A stretch of 64,000 bases of DNA from CBDCWT01 sp965223305 (GTDB lineage Bacteria; Planctomycetota; Planctomycetia; Pirellulales; Pirellulaceae). The stretch covers positions 124,001 to 188,000 of the forward strand of contig CBDCWT010000061.1 in the NCBI GenBank assembly GCA_965223305.1, in the 5' to 3' direction. Below, in pieces: positions 54,279-62,843 of the stretch; positions within the stretch are counted from its first letter, which is position 1, and every line of letters begins with the position of its first letter. Made by a program: the position numbers and the translations under genes. The notes under the pieces were generated by a model. The model was not told the origin of the DNA, searched no databases, and worked only from the letters and a program-made list of their open reading frames with translations.

Positions 54279-55127
54279 ATGAACTACCCGCTGAAATCGG
54301 AGTTGATGTACATGATGCCCACCCACTTCGGTCCTATGGCGGGGCCGAGACAGGGACCCGGCGGTAGGAAGTTCATGTTCGCTCAGGATCAGCGTAAGAC
54401 GATGACGGTCTCGGTCAGCTTCACGACCAACGCCGAGCAACTGCAATCATTTCTTCCGCCGGGTTTCGAGCTCCGTGGCGATCCAGTAGTGACCGTTTTC
54501 GAGACTTTCATGAAAGAGATCGCTTGGTTGGCGGGCCGCGGCTACAACGTCCTCGGCGTGACGATTCCCGTCACCTTTAGCGGGGTGCAGGACCGTGCCG
54601 AGGGGCCATTCTTGCTGGTGCTGTGGGAGAACCTGACCGATCCGATCCTAACCGGCCGCGAGCAACTTGGATTTTCAAAGATCTACTGCGAGTTGCCCGA
54701 ACCCGTCGTTTACAACGGCGAAACACATTGCACTGCCAGCTGGCTCGGCTTCCGTTTTCTTGACATCAAGCTCTTTAACATGACGGCGGTGGCTGCGGAA
54801 GACCTTCCCACTCCGACCAAACCTAACAATGACGGTGTGCACCACGGCACGCTTCACTACAAATACGTTCCCAAGACTGGGCAATGGGGCGAGGCCGACA
54901 CCACTTACGTCACGTTGAGTCCTGAGCCGGCTGATCGGCCGCAACCTAAAGCACTCTTGCGGGGCGAGGGTACAGTGACGTTTCATCCAGCTCGTTGGGA
55001 GGACCTGCCGACCCAGTACATGATCGTCAACGCGTTTCACGAGCTGGAGATTCGCGAATACAATGGCGCCATGATCGAGCATCGTGTCGGAGGCGGTGAT
55101 CTGAACAACCAGCGAATCGTGCGCTAG
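54279..55127 (+). CDS. Acetoacetate decarboxylase-family protein
   Basis: 282 residues; GGAGG six bases before ATG 54279 decides the start over a longer frame. The fold follows acetoacetate decarboxylase: LPPGFELRGDPVVTVFETFMKEIAWLAGRGYNV, ENLTDPILTGREQLGFSKIY (with the lysine expected to form a Schiff base) and HPARWEDLPTQYMIVNAFHELEIREY. Members decarboxylate acetoacetate or act as aldolase-dehydratases on other 2-keto acids. It could take up a product of the neighbouring acyl-CoA pathway. The stop TAG lies in the CTAG target of the first of three CTAG-bounded insertions. Confidence 0.8.
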   Translation: MNYPLKSELMYMMPTHFGPMAGPRQGPGGRKFMFAQDQRKTMTVSVSFTTNAEQLQSFLPPGFELRGDPVVTVFETFMKEIAWLAGRGYNVLGVTIPVTFSGVQDRAEGPFLLVLWENLTDPILTGREQLGFSKIYCELPEPVVYNGETHCTASWLGFRFLDIKLFNMTAVAAEDLPTPTKPNNDGVHHGTLHYKYVPKTGQWGEADTTYVTLSPEPADRPQPKALLRGEGTVTFHPARWEDLPTQYMIVNAFHELEIREYNGAMIEHRVGGGDLNNQRIVR

Positions 55128-55224
55128 CAGCCTGTTGATTTTCTCAACTGGTGAGCCGCGAAGAACTCTGTTCTGAGCTTGGTGAGGTTGAAAAACGCCA
55201 GGAAGGCGTTTTTCAACAGGCAGC
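55128..55224 (+). mobile_element. CTAG-bounded MITE, family B copy 1 (97 bp)
   Basis: Ends CAGCCTGTTGA at the left and TCAACAGGCAG at the right, inverted repeats of about 11 bp with one mismatch, between CTAG at 55124-55127 and 55225-55228. Inside is the hairpin gttgaaaaacgccaggaaggcgtttttcaac. The end sequence resembles those of IS1182-type elements as I recall them, but no transposase is present and I give that only as a lead. Confidence 0.7.
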
Positions 55225-55228
55225 TAGC

Positions 55229-55336
55229 AAGCCGGTTGGTCAACAAGTCGCCGCGTACCAGTGGCGAATTGCGCAGGACTCTGTGTTGAGCTGGGCGAAA
55301 TCGAAGAACGGTAGGATGACGTTTTTGAAAGAGTAA
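55229..55336 (+). mobile_element. CTAG-bounded degenerate family B-like cassette (108 bp)
   Basis: Runs from the CTAG at 55225 to the CTAG at 55337. Its right 60 bases (ggactctgtgttgagc...gacgtttttgaaagagtaa) line up with the right 60 bases of the preceding element at roughly 70% by eye, but its own ends are no longer clear inverted repeats. It is most likely an older, decayed relative. Confidence 0.5.
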
Positions 55337-55340
55337 CTAG

Positions 55341-55515
55341 CCCGAATTATTCATGAGCGATCTACTGCGAGGTCGTAAGTCCATCCGTGGCTTCGTCATG
55401 CTTCACAATTCTCCCTCGACGTATTGCTTCAATACGCCTGCGGAAGAATTGCTCGCCTTCCTTGCCACGAAAGTACTTACAACCCTCTCGCGACGATCTT
55501 CATGAATAATCCGGG
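55341..55515 (+). mobile_element. Hairpin MITE family A, copy 4 (175 bp)
   Basis: In the same orientation as copy 1 and nearly identical to it; one extra C in the acaaccctctcg part accounts for the extra base. CTAG lies on both sides (55337-55340 and 55516-55519). It is the third of three CTAG-bounded blocks that fill the gap between two convergent genes. Confidence 0.88.
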
Positions 55516-55535
55516 CTAGTGGTTGCGGCCGCTAG

Positions 55536-55934
55536 CTACTTCCTTGGGGGAAGGTGAGTAGCCAGGCATTGGGGAACCGGGACGATCGAGCGTGACTCGA
55601 GATCCATGATGACGCTAGTGGCAATGCCATCGATGGCCACAACGTCGTCCGGTTTGATGATCTCGTGGGACAGCGTGAAGCTCTTGCGGCCCAACGAGTG
55701 GGCTCGGGTCATCACTCGTAGACGTTCCCCAAGAAAACACTCGGCACGATAGTTGTAGTTGATGTTGACAACCACCGTACCGTAACGCTTTCCATCTTCC
55801 CCGAGCCCGCATGCGCGGTACCAGTCGCTACGCGCCGTTTCTAGATACCTGACGGCCACTACGTGATTGAGGTGATCCAGTCTGTCGCAGTGGGAATCGA
55901 GCACTTCGATAATTGTCTCCAACTCCGCAGGCAC
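55536..55934 (-). CDS. Acyl-CoA thioesterase (4HBT hot-dog fold)
   Basis: 132 residues, a single hot-dog domain. The family signature is in DHLNHVVAVRYLETARSDWYRACGL, with the catalytic Asp/Asn region, and the rest follows YGTVVVNINYNYRAECFLGERLRVMTRAHSLG. It hydrolyses an acyl-CoA to the free acid and CoA. The location next to the acetoacetate-decarboxylase-like gene and the acyl-CoA operon suggests a role in the same lipid or ketoacid route, but it is convergent with, not in, that operon. Confidence 0.85.
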   Translation of the reverse strand: MPAELETIIEVLDSHCDRLDHLNHVVAVRYLETARSDWYRACGLGEDGKRYGTVVVNINYNYRAECFLGERLRVMTRAHSLGRKSFTLSHEIIKPDDVVAIDGIATSVIMDLESRSIVPVPQCLATHLPPRK

Positions 55935-56415
55935 TTTGCGGGACCTCCTTCTGGGGCGAAACGGCAGTCCAGGTGCTGATGGCGGACGGCCATTCTACTT
56001 AGAAACAGCGATAGCCGCCAACGGTCGGGTAGCAGGCCGATGAATGCCCAATGTCGAAACAATGACCTACGCAAACGAACTTCGCTGCAATCGTTCGGGT
56101 AACACGCTCACTTTCCCAGTGATACCAGACAATTGCCGGGTTTGACTACCAATCGACGTCTGCGGCGCGTTACATTGAAACCGGCTGCGCCCTTCTTGGT
56201 TTCAACGCGGGTAGGCTTTGAGTAGACATCTGAGGTTGTCCGTCAAAGGGTCGGGAGGGCGAGGCTCCTTCCGAGCCGGCGGTAACTGGAAGACAGGAGC
56301 CGTTGGATGACACCGGGCCCTATCCGATGAGCATGAAAGCATGCGAGCGACTCTTGCCGGCACGGGGCGCGCCTGAGAATGGACCCAAACTGAGTGATTT
56401 GATCGAAGGCCCTTG
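55935..56415. other. Intergenic region upstream of the halogenase
   Basis: About 480 bases. A copy of the GGGAGGGCGAGGCTCCTTCCGAGCC repeat lies at about 56251-56275. No gene is convincing, and the long frame antisense to the halogenase start (about 56200-56600) is rejected as a shadow. A promoter for the halogenase and one for the thioesterase are expected here, but I cannot mark them. Confidence 0.45.
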
Positions 56416-57930
56416 ATGGAAAACAACGGCACCAGAATCAGCAAAGTTGTCATTGTCGGCGGAGGCACGGCAGGATGGATGGCGGCCGCCATGCTTGCCA
56501 AGGTCCTGGGGCCAAAGCTCAGCATCAGCCTTGTTGAGTCTGAGAAGATTGGCACTGTGGGTGTGGGTGAAGCGACGATTCCACCACTCAAGTCGTTCAA
56601 TCAAACGCTTGGTATCGACGAAGACGCGTTCGTGCGGGCCACAAAGGGGACATTCAAGCTTGGTATCGAGTTCGACAATTGGGGGAGCCTAGGCAACCGC
56701 TATATGCATGCTTTCGGCAGCATCGGCCAAGACCTGGGTTCGAGCTTTCAGCACTACTGGCGGAGGTCGCTAATCGAGGGAAACAAGAGTGACCTTTGGG
56801 ACTTCTCTTTGAACTATCAGGCCGCCAAACATCACAAGTTCAGTCGGTCAGGAAAGACCGAGACCGGCTCACTACCCGGACTGAGCTACGCCTATCACCT
56901 AGATGCCAGCCTCTACGCGAGACACCTGAGAACCTATAGTGAGGCCAGAGGCGTTGTACGAATCGAAGGGGAGGTCGTTCAGACCAACCTGCAGGCAGAG
57001 TCGGGCTTTGTCGAATCGTTGACGCTAGCGTCCGGAGATACGATCACTGCCGACTTGTTCATCGATTGTTCAGGTTTTGGCGGCTTGCTGATCGAACAAG
57101 CCTTACAGACCGGATACGAAGATTGGTCTCACTGGTTGCCTTGTGATCGCGCCGTCGTGGTGGCAAGCGAGTCGACCGAACCGCTCCTACCTTACACCCG
57201 TTCGATCGCACATGATGCCGGTTGGCAATGGCGCATACCCCTGCAACACCGCACGGGCAATGGGCTGGTCTATTGCAGCAGCTACATCAGTGACGAAGCA
57301 GCCGCGGAGACTCTGCTGGCACACTTGAACGCGTCACGACTAGCCGATCCGCGGATCCTGAAGTTCAGGACCGGCCGGCGCCTCCGACAGTGGAATAAAA
57401 ACTGCATTGCCTTGGGACTGGCTAGCGGCTTTCTCGAGCCACTTGAGTCTACGAGCATTCATCTAATACAGACAGGCATCACGCGCCTGGTGGCTATGTT
57501 TCCGGGCAATGCGATCAACCAAGTCGAGATCGATGAATACAATCGTCAGTCGGCAATTGAGTTCGAGTGTATTCGCGACTTCATCATCTTGCACTATCAC
57601 GTCAACCAGCGGACCGACAGCGAGTTTTGGAGGACGTGCCGCGAGATGGAGGTGCCCGAGAGCTTGAGTCGAAGAATCCAGCTGTTTGAGGCTGGTGGAA
57701 AAGTGTTCAGAGAGGGCGACGAGCTGTTCTCCAAGGTCGCTTGGTTGCAGATCATGATCGGCCAAGGGCTGGTACCACGTGACTACCATCCGGTCGTCGA
57801 CTTGATCGATACAGGCCAGCTGAACGAGATCTTGCAACGCACGCGGGCCAGAGTGGATCAGGCGATCCGCAGCATGCCAACCCATCAGCAGGTGATCGAG
57901 CAGCACTGCAGGGCAACACCTGACACTTAA
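56416..57930 (+). CDS. Flavin-dependent (tryptophan-type) halogenase
   Basis: 504 residues from ATG 56416 (GAAGG six bases upstream). It has the FAD-binding GGGTAGWMAA, GVGEATIPPL, a lysine in the GTFKLGIEFDNW block at the place of the catalytic Lys of tryptophan halogenases, and GWQWRIPL, matching the WxWxIP motif that blocks the monooxygenase reaction. It should use FADH2, oxygen and halide to halogenate an aromatic substrate. No reductase partner, PKS or NRPS gene is adjacent, so the substrate could be free or a small aromatic compound. It appears to be a stand-alone gene. Confidence 0.88.
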   Translation: MENNGTRISKVVIVGGGTAGWMAAAMLAKVLGPKLSISLVESEKIGTVGVGEATIPPLKSFNQTLGIDEDAFVRATKGTFKLGIEFDNWGSLGNRYMHAFGSIGQDLGSSFQHYWRRSLIEGNKSDLWDFSLNYQAAKHHKFSRSGKTETGSLPGLSYAYHLDASLYARHLRTYSEARGVVRIEGEVVQTNLQAESGFVESLTLASGDTITADLFIDCSGFGGLLIEQALQTGYEDWSHWLPCDRAVVVASESTEPLLPYTRSIAHDAGWQWRIPLQHRTGNGLVYCSSYISDEAAAETLLAHLNASRLADPRILKFRTGRRLRQWNKNCIALGLASGFLEPLESTSIHLIQTGITRLVAMFPGNAINQVEIDEYNRQSAIEFECIRDFIILHYHVNQRTDSEFWRTCREMEVPESLSRRIQLFEAGGKVFREGDELFSKVAWLQIMIGQGLVPRDYHPVVDLIDTGQLNEILQRTRARVDQAIRSMPTHQQVIEQHCRATPDT

Positions 57931-58156
57931 CGGACTAGGGAACACACGGTCGTGCGTTGTTCATCTTGTCGGTGGCCTGTTGTTTCCTACGAGCGATGAT
58001 GCACCGAAGCTCGGAGATGGCCATCTTCTTCGTAATTGTCTTCGGCGGTGCTCATGGCCGTGGGCAGGGCCTCTTCGAAGCACCGCTGAAACCTTGATGT
58101 ACGATTGATGGTGGCAGCGAAGCTGCCAGAGGTACGCGTTTAGAGAGGTAACCACA

Positions 58157-58519
58157 GTGTATTGCGTGCAATGCGGACAACCGACAAATAACTCAGATCG
58201 TTACTGCGCCCATTGTGGATCACGTCTGGGTGCGCACAACCAGCCCCATGCGGCAAAACCAGGTCCGGAAGGCATGGATAGCCCGGCGGCTGGCGGCAGG
58301 ACTTTGTCGGGCGGTGCCACTGCCATCATGGTGATCGTGCTCGTGGTTGTCGCCGTTGTGGGATACCAGCTGCGCAAAGATCAACGTCGGGGCTGGCGTT
58401 CTCAGCAGATACGTGAATTGTGGACCGATCGCCAGTCGTCCCCCTGGGTGTCGTCAGAGCCGCGCACGCGTAGTACTGAGTCGGAAACTTCTGGTGCAGT
58501 TACGCGAAAACGCAACTAA
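58157..58519 (+). CDS. Zinc-ribbon single-pass membrane protein
   Basis: 120 residues from a GTG with AGAGAGG eight bases upstream. An N-terminal zinc ribbon (CVQCGQPTNNSDRYCAHCG, four Cys) leads through a Gly/Pro-rich linker to one transmembrane helix (ATAIMVIVLVVVAVVGYQL, about 54-72) and a basic/Ser-rich cytoplasmic or periplasmic tail. This layout is common in planctomycetes, with unknown role. Confidence 0.68.
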   Translation: MYCVQCGQPTNNSDRYCAHCGSRLGAHNQPHAAKPGPEGMDSPAAGGRTLSGGATAIMVIVLVVVAVVGYQLRKDQRRGWRSQQIRELWTDRQSSPWVSSEPRTRSTESETSGAVTRKRN

Positions 58520-58643
58520 GGCTATGCAAAACAACAGGTTACCGAATTCTGTTCCCCCTTCCCTGTCTCGCACGGTGAGATTGTAAGGGGGAGGAGGATC
58601 AACACGGGCAACTTTGTCGTTGGGTGATTTTTGAACAGTGTCC

Positions 58644-59389
58644 ATGCGGATCACACAACTAGATGCCGTTCCCTTTCACACGTTGGACTACGAAACATCG
58701 GGTCCCGGCGGGAGAGTTCGTGCAGCCGAGCTTCCCTTTTTTCATGCCGTTGCTGAGGGGCTTTCTGAGAGTCCGCTAGTTTTCACGGCTGATCTACAAG
58801 GCAGGATTCATGGTGAGCTGCTGGGAGTTGCTCTTGCCGCCGAACTTGAGTTTCTGATCGAGCTGGCCGAGATCGCCCGGCCAGCCGGAATCGCACTCGC
58901 CGGAGACCTGTATGACCACCCGGAGCTGCTCAAGCTGGGCGCGTCGGGAGACGTCGACGAAGTTTATCAGGCGATGCAAGGCGTCGCTCCAGTCATCGGT
59001 GTTATGGGCAATCATGACCAACTCGACTGTTCCGACGGTGGCGTTCCTGTACTGGACGGTGACATTTGCCAATGGGCTGGACTACGCGTCGCCGGTGTAG
59101 GTGGCATCATCGGCAACCCACGGCGCCCGATGCGGCGGTCAGCTGCGAAATTCCAGGCGGCGCTGACCGGGATTCTCGCGAAGCGCCCCGAATTGCTGCT
59201 CCTTCACCAAGGTCCTCCGGGCTCGTCGGAGGACCAACGCGGAGCCACAGAGATTCTTGAGGCCTTCCGAAAACGCGCCCCTTGCAGGTCGTCTGTGGCC
59301 ACTGCCATTGGAAAAACCCACTCGCTCAGCTAGGCGGTGTCCAAGTTCTGAACGTCGATGCGCGTGTCGTCATTGTTGCAGCTCAATAG
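58644..59389 (+). CDS. Calcineurin-like metallophosphoesterase, one frameshift
   Basis: About 248 residues once a base is added in the CCCC run at 59278-59281. Before it: TADLQGR, AGDLYDHPEL, GVMGNHDQ, GVGGIIGNP and LLLLHQGP, with the metal-binding Asp, His and Asn residues. After it: LQVVCGHCHWKNPLAQL, the missing GHxH motif, ending at TAG 59387-59389. Without correction the frame ends at 59333, before this motif is read. Such phosphoesterases act on a broad set of phosphate esters in the cytoplasm; here the substrate is unknown. ATG 58644 is preceded by an in-frame GTG two codons earlier. Confidence 0.78.
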
Positions 59390-59598
59390 GCCCGTGATCT
59401 CGGTTCAATCCGGTAACACAGGTCGAGGTAATTCCGAATGCACGTGCCGCGTTGAGCATCCGTCTGTGTCCGCACTTGACATGACGTTGGCACACGATAA
59501 ACTGGATGTCTAGGTCCTGATATCCATTTATCGGTCCTCCCCCTGCCAAGGCCTTGCCGCATCCACTCGTGTTTTCCCGCCGCCAAGAGGAGATGCAG

Positions 59599-62500
59599 GT
59601 GCACTTCATCACACGTCTGGCGATCGTAGCTGCACGCGCCAAAACGCAGATTTATGGTCGAAATCTCGTGAGCTTGTTCGTTGTTCTTCAGCTCATGCCG
59701 GGGTTTTCTGCTGCCGCAGATTCGGTCGATTTTGGACGGCAAATTCGGCCGCTGCTCGCCGAGAAATGTTTCTCCTGCCATGGGCTGGACGATGAGACAC
59801 GCGAAACGGACATGCGGTTGGACACGCAGGAGGGACTCTATGCGGAAGTCGGCTCGGGCGAACTCGTCATCCGACCGGGCAACTCGGCAAAGAGCGCGAT
59901 CTACACGCGCCTGATTACAGACGACGAAGATGAGCGCATGCCACCGGCCGACGCCGAGAAGCAAGTGACGCCCGAGGAGATTGAACTGATCAAACGGTGG
60001 ATCGACCAGGGAGCACCGTGGCAGCAACACTGGTCGCTGGTCACTCCGGAACGTCCGTCGGTGCCGGACAGCGGCCACGGCGACGAAAGGTGGTCTCGGA
60101 ACGTCATCGATCGGTTCGTTCTGGCTCGATTGGACAAAGCGAGTTTGGCTCCTTCGCCGGAGGCCGACAGAATTACTTTGCTCCGCCGAGTCACGCTCGA
60201 TCTAGCGGGGCTCCCGCCGACCCCACAGGAGATCGACAACTTCCTGGCCGACACGACAGACCAGGCCTACGAGAAGGTAGTCGATCGACTACTTAAGTCG
60301 CAGCATTATGGCGAGCACATGGCGCGGTATTGGTTGGATGCGGCACGTTACGCGGACACGCACGGGTTGCACTTGGACAACTTCCGCCAGATGTGGCCGT
60401 ACCGTGACTGGGTTATCAACGCCTTCAACTCAAACATGCCGTTTGATCAATTCACCATCGAACAGTTGGCGGGTGATCTGCTGCCTAATCCGACGTTGGA
60501 CCAGCAGGTCGCCACGGGATTCAACCGCTGCAATGTGACGACCAGCGAGGGCGGCGTGATCCCGGAAGAGTATTACGTCCACTACACAAACGACCGTGTA
60601 TCGACTGTGTCCACGGTGTGGATGGGGATTTCGATGGGCTGCGTCACTTGCCATGAACACAAGTTCGACCCCTACGCAATGAAGGACTTCTACCAGCTCT
60701 TCGCCTTCTTCAACAGCCTCGACGGTCCCGTCATGGACGGGAACAAGAAAGACACGGCGCCGGTGGTGAAAGTTGCTTCGGCGTCTCAGCGAACGCAACT
60801 CGCAAGCCTAAGTCGGCGGATCAGCGTGTTGTCGCAAGTCATGAATGCGCCCATTTCCGAGTTGGACGACGCCCAACGCGCATGGGAATCAAACTTGCGC
60901 GACCGGCTGGCGGACGATTCGAAGTGGCGAATACTTGTTCCGGAGACCTTCAAGTCCGACGGCGGCGCTGCTCACGCCAACTTGGAAGATCAGTCGATTC
61001 TGGTCAGCGGCGAGAATCCAGCCAAAGAGGTCTATGAAATCACGGCTATCACCGGCACAGAAGGGTTGACCGCAATCCGTTTGGAAGGGCTGACACACGA
61101 GTCGTTGGCATCCGGCGGGGCGGGCCGGAGCAGTAACGGCAACGTGGTACTGACCGAGATTGAGCTGGAAGCCGCGCCGGTCGCAAAGCCGGATCAATGG
61201 CAGCCAATCAAACTCGTTCGAGCTTGGGCGGACCATGAACAGACCAACGGTGACTTCAAGATCGGCAATGCGATCGACGGGAAACACGATACCGGCTGGG
61301 CGACCGCCGGGCATCAACGGCGCGAGGACCGAACGGCCATCTTCATGGCAAAATCGCCGTTTGGTTACGAGTCCGGAACTCGTTTGCGAGTCCGACTTCG
61401 CCACGAGTCGATGTACAAGCAACATCAGTTCGGCCGCATTCGCTTAGCAGTGACGTCCAAAGAAGGAATTCCACAAATGGACGGCGGATTCGCTCCAGCG
61501 GAGATCGTGAGGCTGGTATCGATCGAAGCTGATGAACGCACTGACAGCCAGCGCAGCCAAATTCGACGTCACTATCGCCACAACGTCTCGGAAGACGAGT
61601 TGCTCAAACAAACTCGCGAGAACCTGGCGGCCTTGGAGCAGGAAAGTACGGAACTCGACGAGTCGCTTCCCACAACGCTAGTTTGGAAAGAGAAATCTGA
61701 ACCAAAGCCGGCGTACATTCTGGTTCGCGGTGCCTACGACAAACAGGGCGAGCAAGTTCACCGCGACACACCAGCTGCACTGCCGCCGTTGTTAGTTTCG
61801 GAGGGTGAGCCGCCCACGCGCTTGGACTTGGCCAAGTGGTTGCTGTCGCCCGAACATCCACTGACCAGCCGGGTAACCGTAAATCGATTCTGGCAACAAT
61901 ATTTTGGCGTTGGCATCGTGGAGACGACTGAAGACTTCGGTTCGCAGGGCAAACCCCCATCGCACCCGCTGCTGCTGGATTGGCTTGCTGTCGATTTCCG
62001 ACAGAGTGGTTGGGATGTGAAGCGTCTGCAGAAGCTGATCGTAATGTCCTCGACCTACCGTCAGGCTTCAAAGCACGTGCCTGAAAAGTCCGCCAAAGAC
62101 CCGAACAACCTCTTGCTGTGGCGAGGTCCAAGGTTCCGTCTGGATGCAGAGGCAGTTCGCGATACGGCCCTGGCAGCGAGTGGACTGTTGGTCCGCACGA
62201 TCGGCGGTCCCAGCGTCAAACCCTATCAACCACCAGGCATTTGGCACTCCGTCGGATACACTGATAGCAACACGGCGAACTTCGAGCGTGATTCTGGAGA
62301 GGCGCTTTATCGCCGCAGCCTCTACACTTTTTGGAAACGGACAGCACCGCCTCCAACGCTGGTGACGTTGGACGCACCTTCCCGCGAGAACTGCACAGTT
62401 CGTCGCACACGGACAAACACGCCGTTGGCCGCGCTGGCGCTGATGAACGACGAGCAATTCGTTGAAGCGGCACGGCACATGGCGGAACGTGTGATGAAAG

Positions 62501-62766
62501 AAGGCGGCCGGGGCGACGGCCAGCGTGCTTCGTACGCCTTTCGGCTCGCCACCTCTCGCATACCCACCGATGCGGAGCTGCGCGTGCTGCTCGACGTCTA
62601 TCGCAGCGCCCTGGCTCGCTTCAAGAGCGACCGTTCCGCCGCTGAAAAACTGGTCGCCGTCGGCGACTCGGAACACGACGAGTCGCATGACGTATGCGAA
62701 CTCGCCGCCTGGTCAATGGTGTCGAGCATGGTATTGAATTTGGACGAGACGATAACGAAGGGCTAG
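59599..62766 (+). CDS. PSCyt1/DUF1549/DUF1553 (PSD1) planctomycete protein
   Basis: About 1055 residues from GTG 59599, which has AGGAG six bases upstream; ATG 59593 is the alternative. A signal segment (LVSLFVVLQLMPGFSAAA) is followed by the cytochrome-type PSCyt1 domain with one heme site (EKCFSCHG) and RMPPADAEK. DUF1549 (about 120-330) includes FVLARLDKASL, ARYWLDAARYADTHG and GVTTCHEHKFDPY-like cysteines. DUF1553 (about 740-1010) has WLLSPEHPLTSRVTVNRFWQQYFG, PSHPLLLDWLA and ENCTVRRTRTNTPLAAL. Such proteins are hallmarks of Planctomycetes and are exported; together with DUF1501 genes they often lie in pairs near sulfatases or glycan-degrading genes. The substrate is unknown. Confidence 0.92.
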   Translation: MHFITRLAIVAARAKTQIYGRNLVSLFVVLQLMPGFSAAADSVDFGRQIRPLLAEKCFSCHGLDDETRETDMRLDTQEGLYAEVGSGELVIRPGNSAKSAIYTRLITDDEDERMPPADAEKQVTPEEIELIKRWIDQGAPWQQHWSLVTPERPSVPDSGHGDERWSRNVIDRFVLARLDKASLAPSPEADRITLLRRVTLDLAGLPPTPQEIDNFLADTTDQAYEKVVDRLLKSQHYGEHMARYWLDAARYADTHGLHLDNFRQMWPYRDWVINAFNSNMPFDQFTIEQLAGDLLPNPTLDQQVATGFNRCNVTTSEGGVIPEEYYVHYTNDRVSTVSTVWMGISMGCVTCHEHKFDPYAMKDFYQLFAFFNSLDGPVMDGNKKDTAPVVKVASASQRTQLASLSRRISVLSQVMNAPISELDDAQRAWESNLRDRLADDSKWRILVPETFKSDGGAAHANLEDQSILVSGENPAKEVYEITAITGTEGLTAIRLEGLTHESLASGGAGRSSNGNVVLTEIELEAAPVAKPDQWQPIKLVRAWADHEQTNGDFKIGNAIDGKHDTGWATAGHQRREDRTAIFMAKSPFGYESGTRLRVRLRHESMYKQHQFGRIRLAVTSKEGIPQMDGGFAPAEIVRLVSIEADERTDSQRSQIRRHYRHNVSEDELLKQTRENLAALEQESTELDESLPTTLVWKEKSEPKPAYILVRGAYDKQGEQVHRDTPAALPPLLVSEGEPPTRLDLAKWLLSPEHPLTSRVTVNRFWQQYFGVGIVETTEDFGSQGKPPSHPLLLDWLAVDFRQSGWDVKRLQKLIVMSSTYRQASKHVPEKSAKDPNNLLLWRGPRFRLDAEAVRDTALAASGLLVRTIGGPSVKPYQPPGIWHSVGYTDSNTANFERDSGEALYRRSLYTFWKRTAPPPTLVTLDAPSRENCTVRRTRTNTPLAALALMNDEQFVEAARHMAERVMKEGGRGDGQRASYAFRLATSRIPTDAELRVLLDVYRSALARFKSDRSAAEKLVAVGDSEHDESHDVCELAAWSMVSSMVLNLDETITKG

Positions 62767-62843
62767 TAGCACTGCGGAGTCAGTGTTGCGGATCAGCTCT
62801 CGCCATGAACCAACCTTCCCACAGTTACAGAGTGGCCACACCA

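Noticed and set aside
55151..55336. 61-codon frame behind the acetoacetate-decarboxylase-like gene
   Set aside because: It lies wholly inside the CTAG-bounded repeat cassettes and its product resembles nothing.
59383..60078. 231-codon minus-strand frame over the start of the PSD1 gene
   Set aside because: It is antisense to a clear signal peptide and heme motif and carries no domain of its own.
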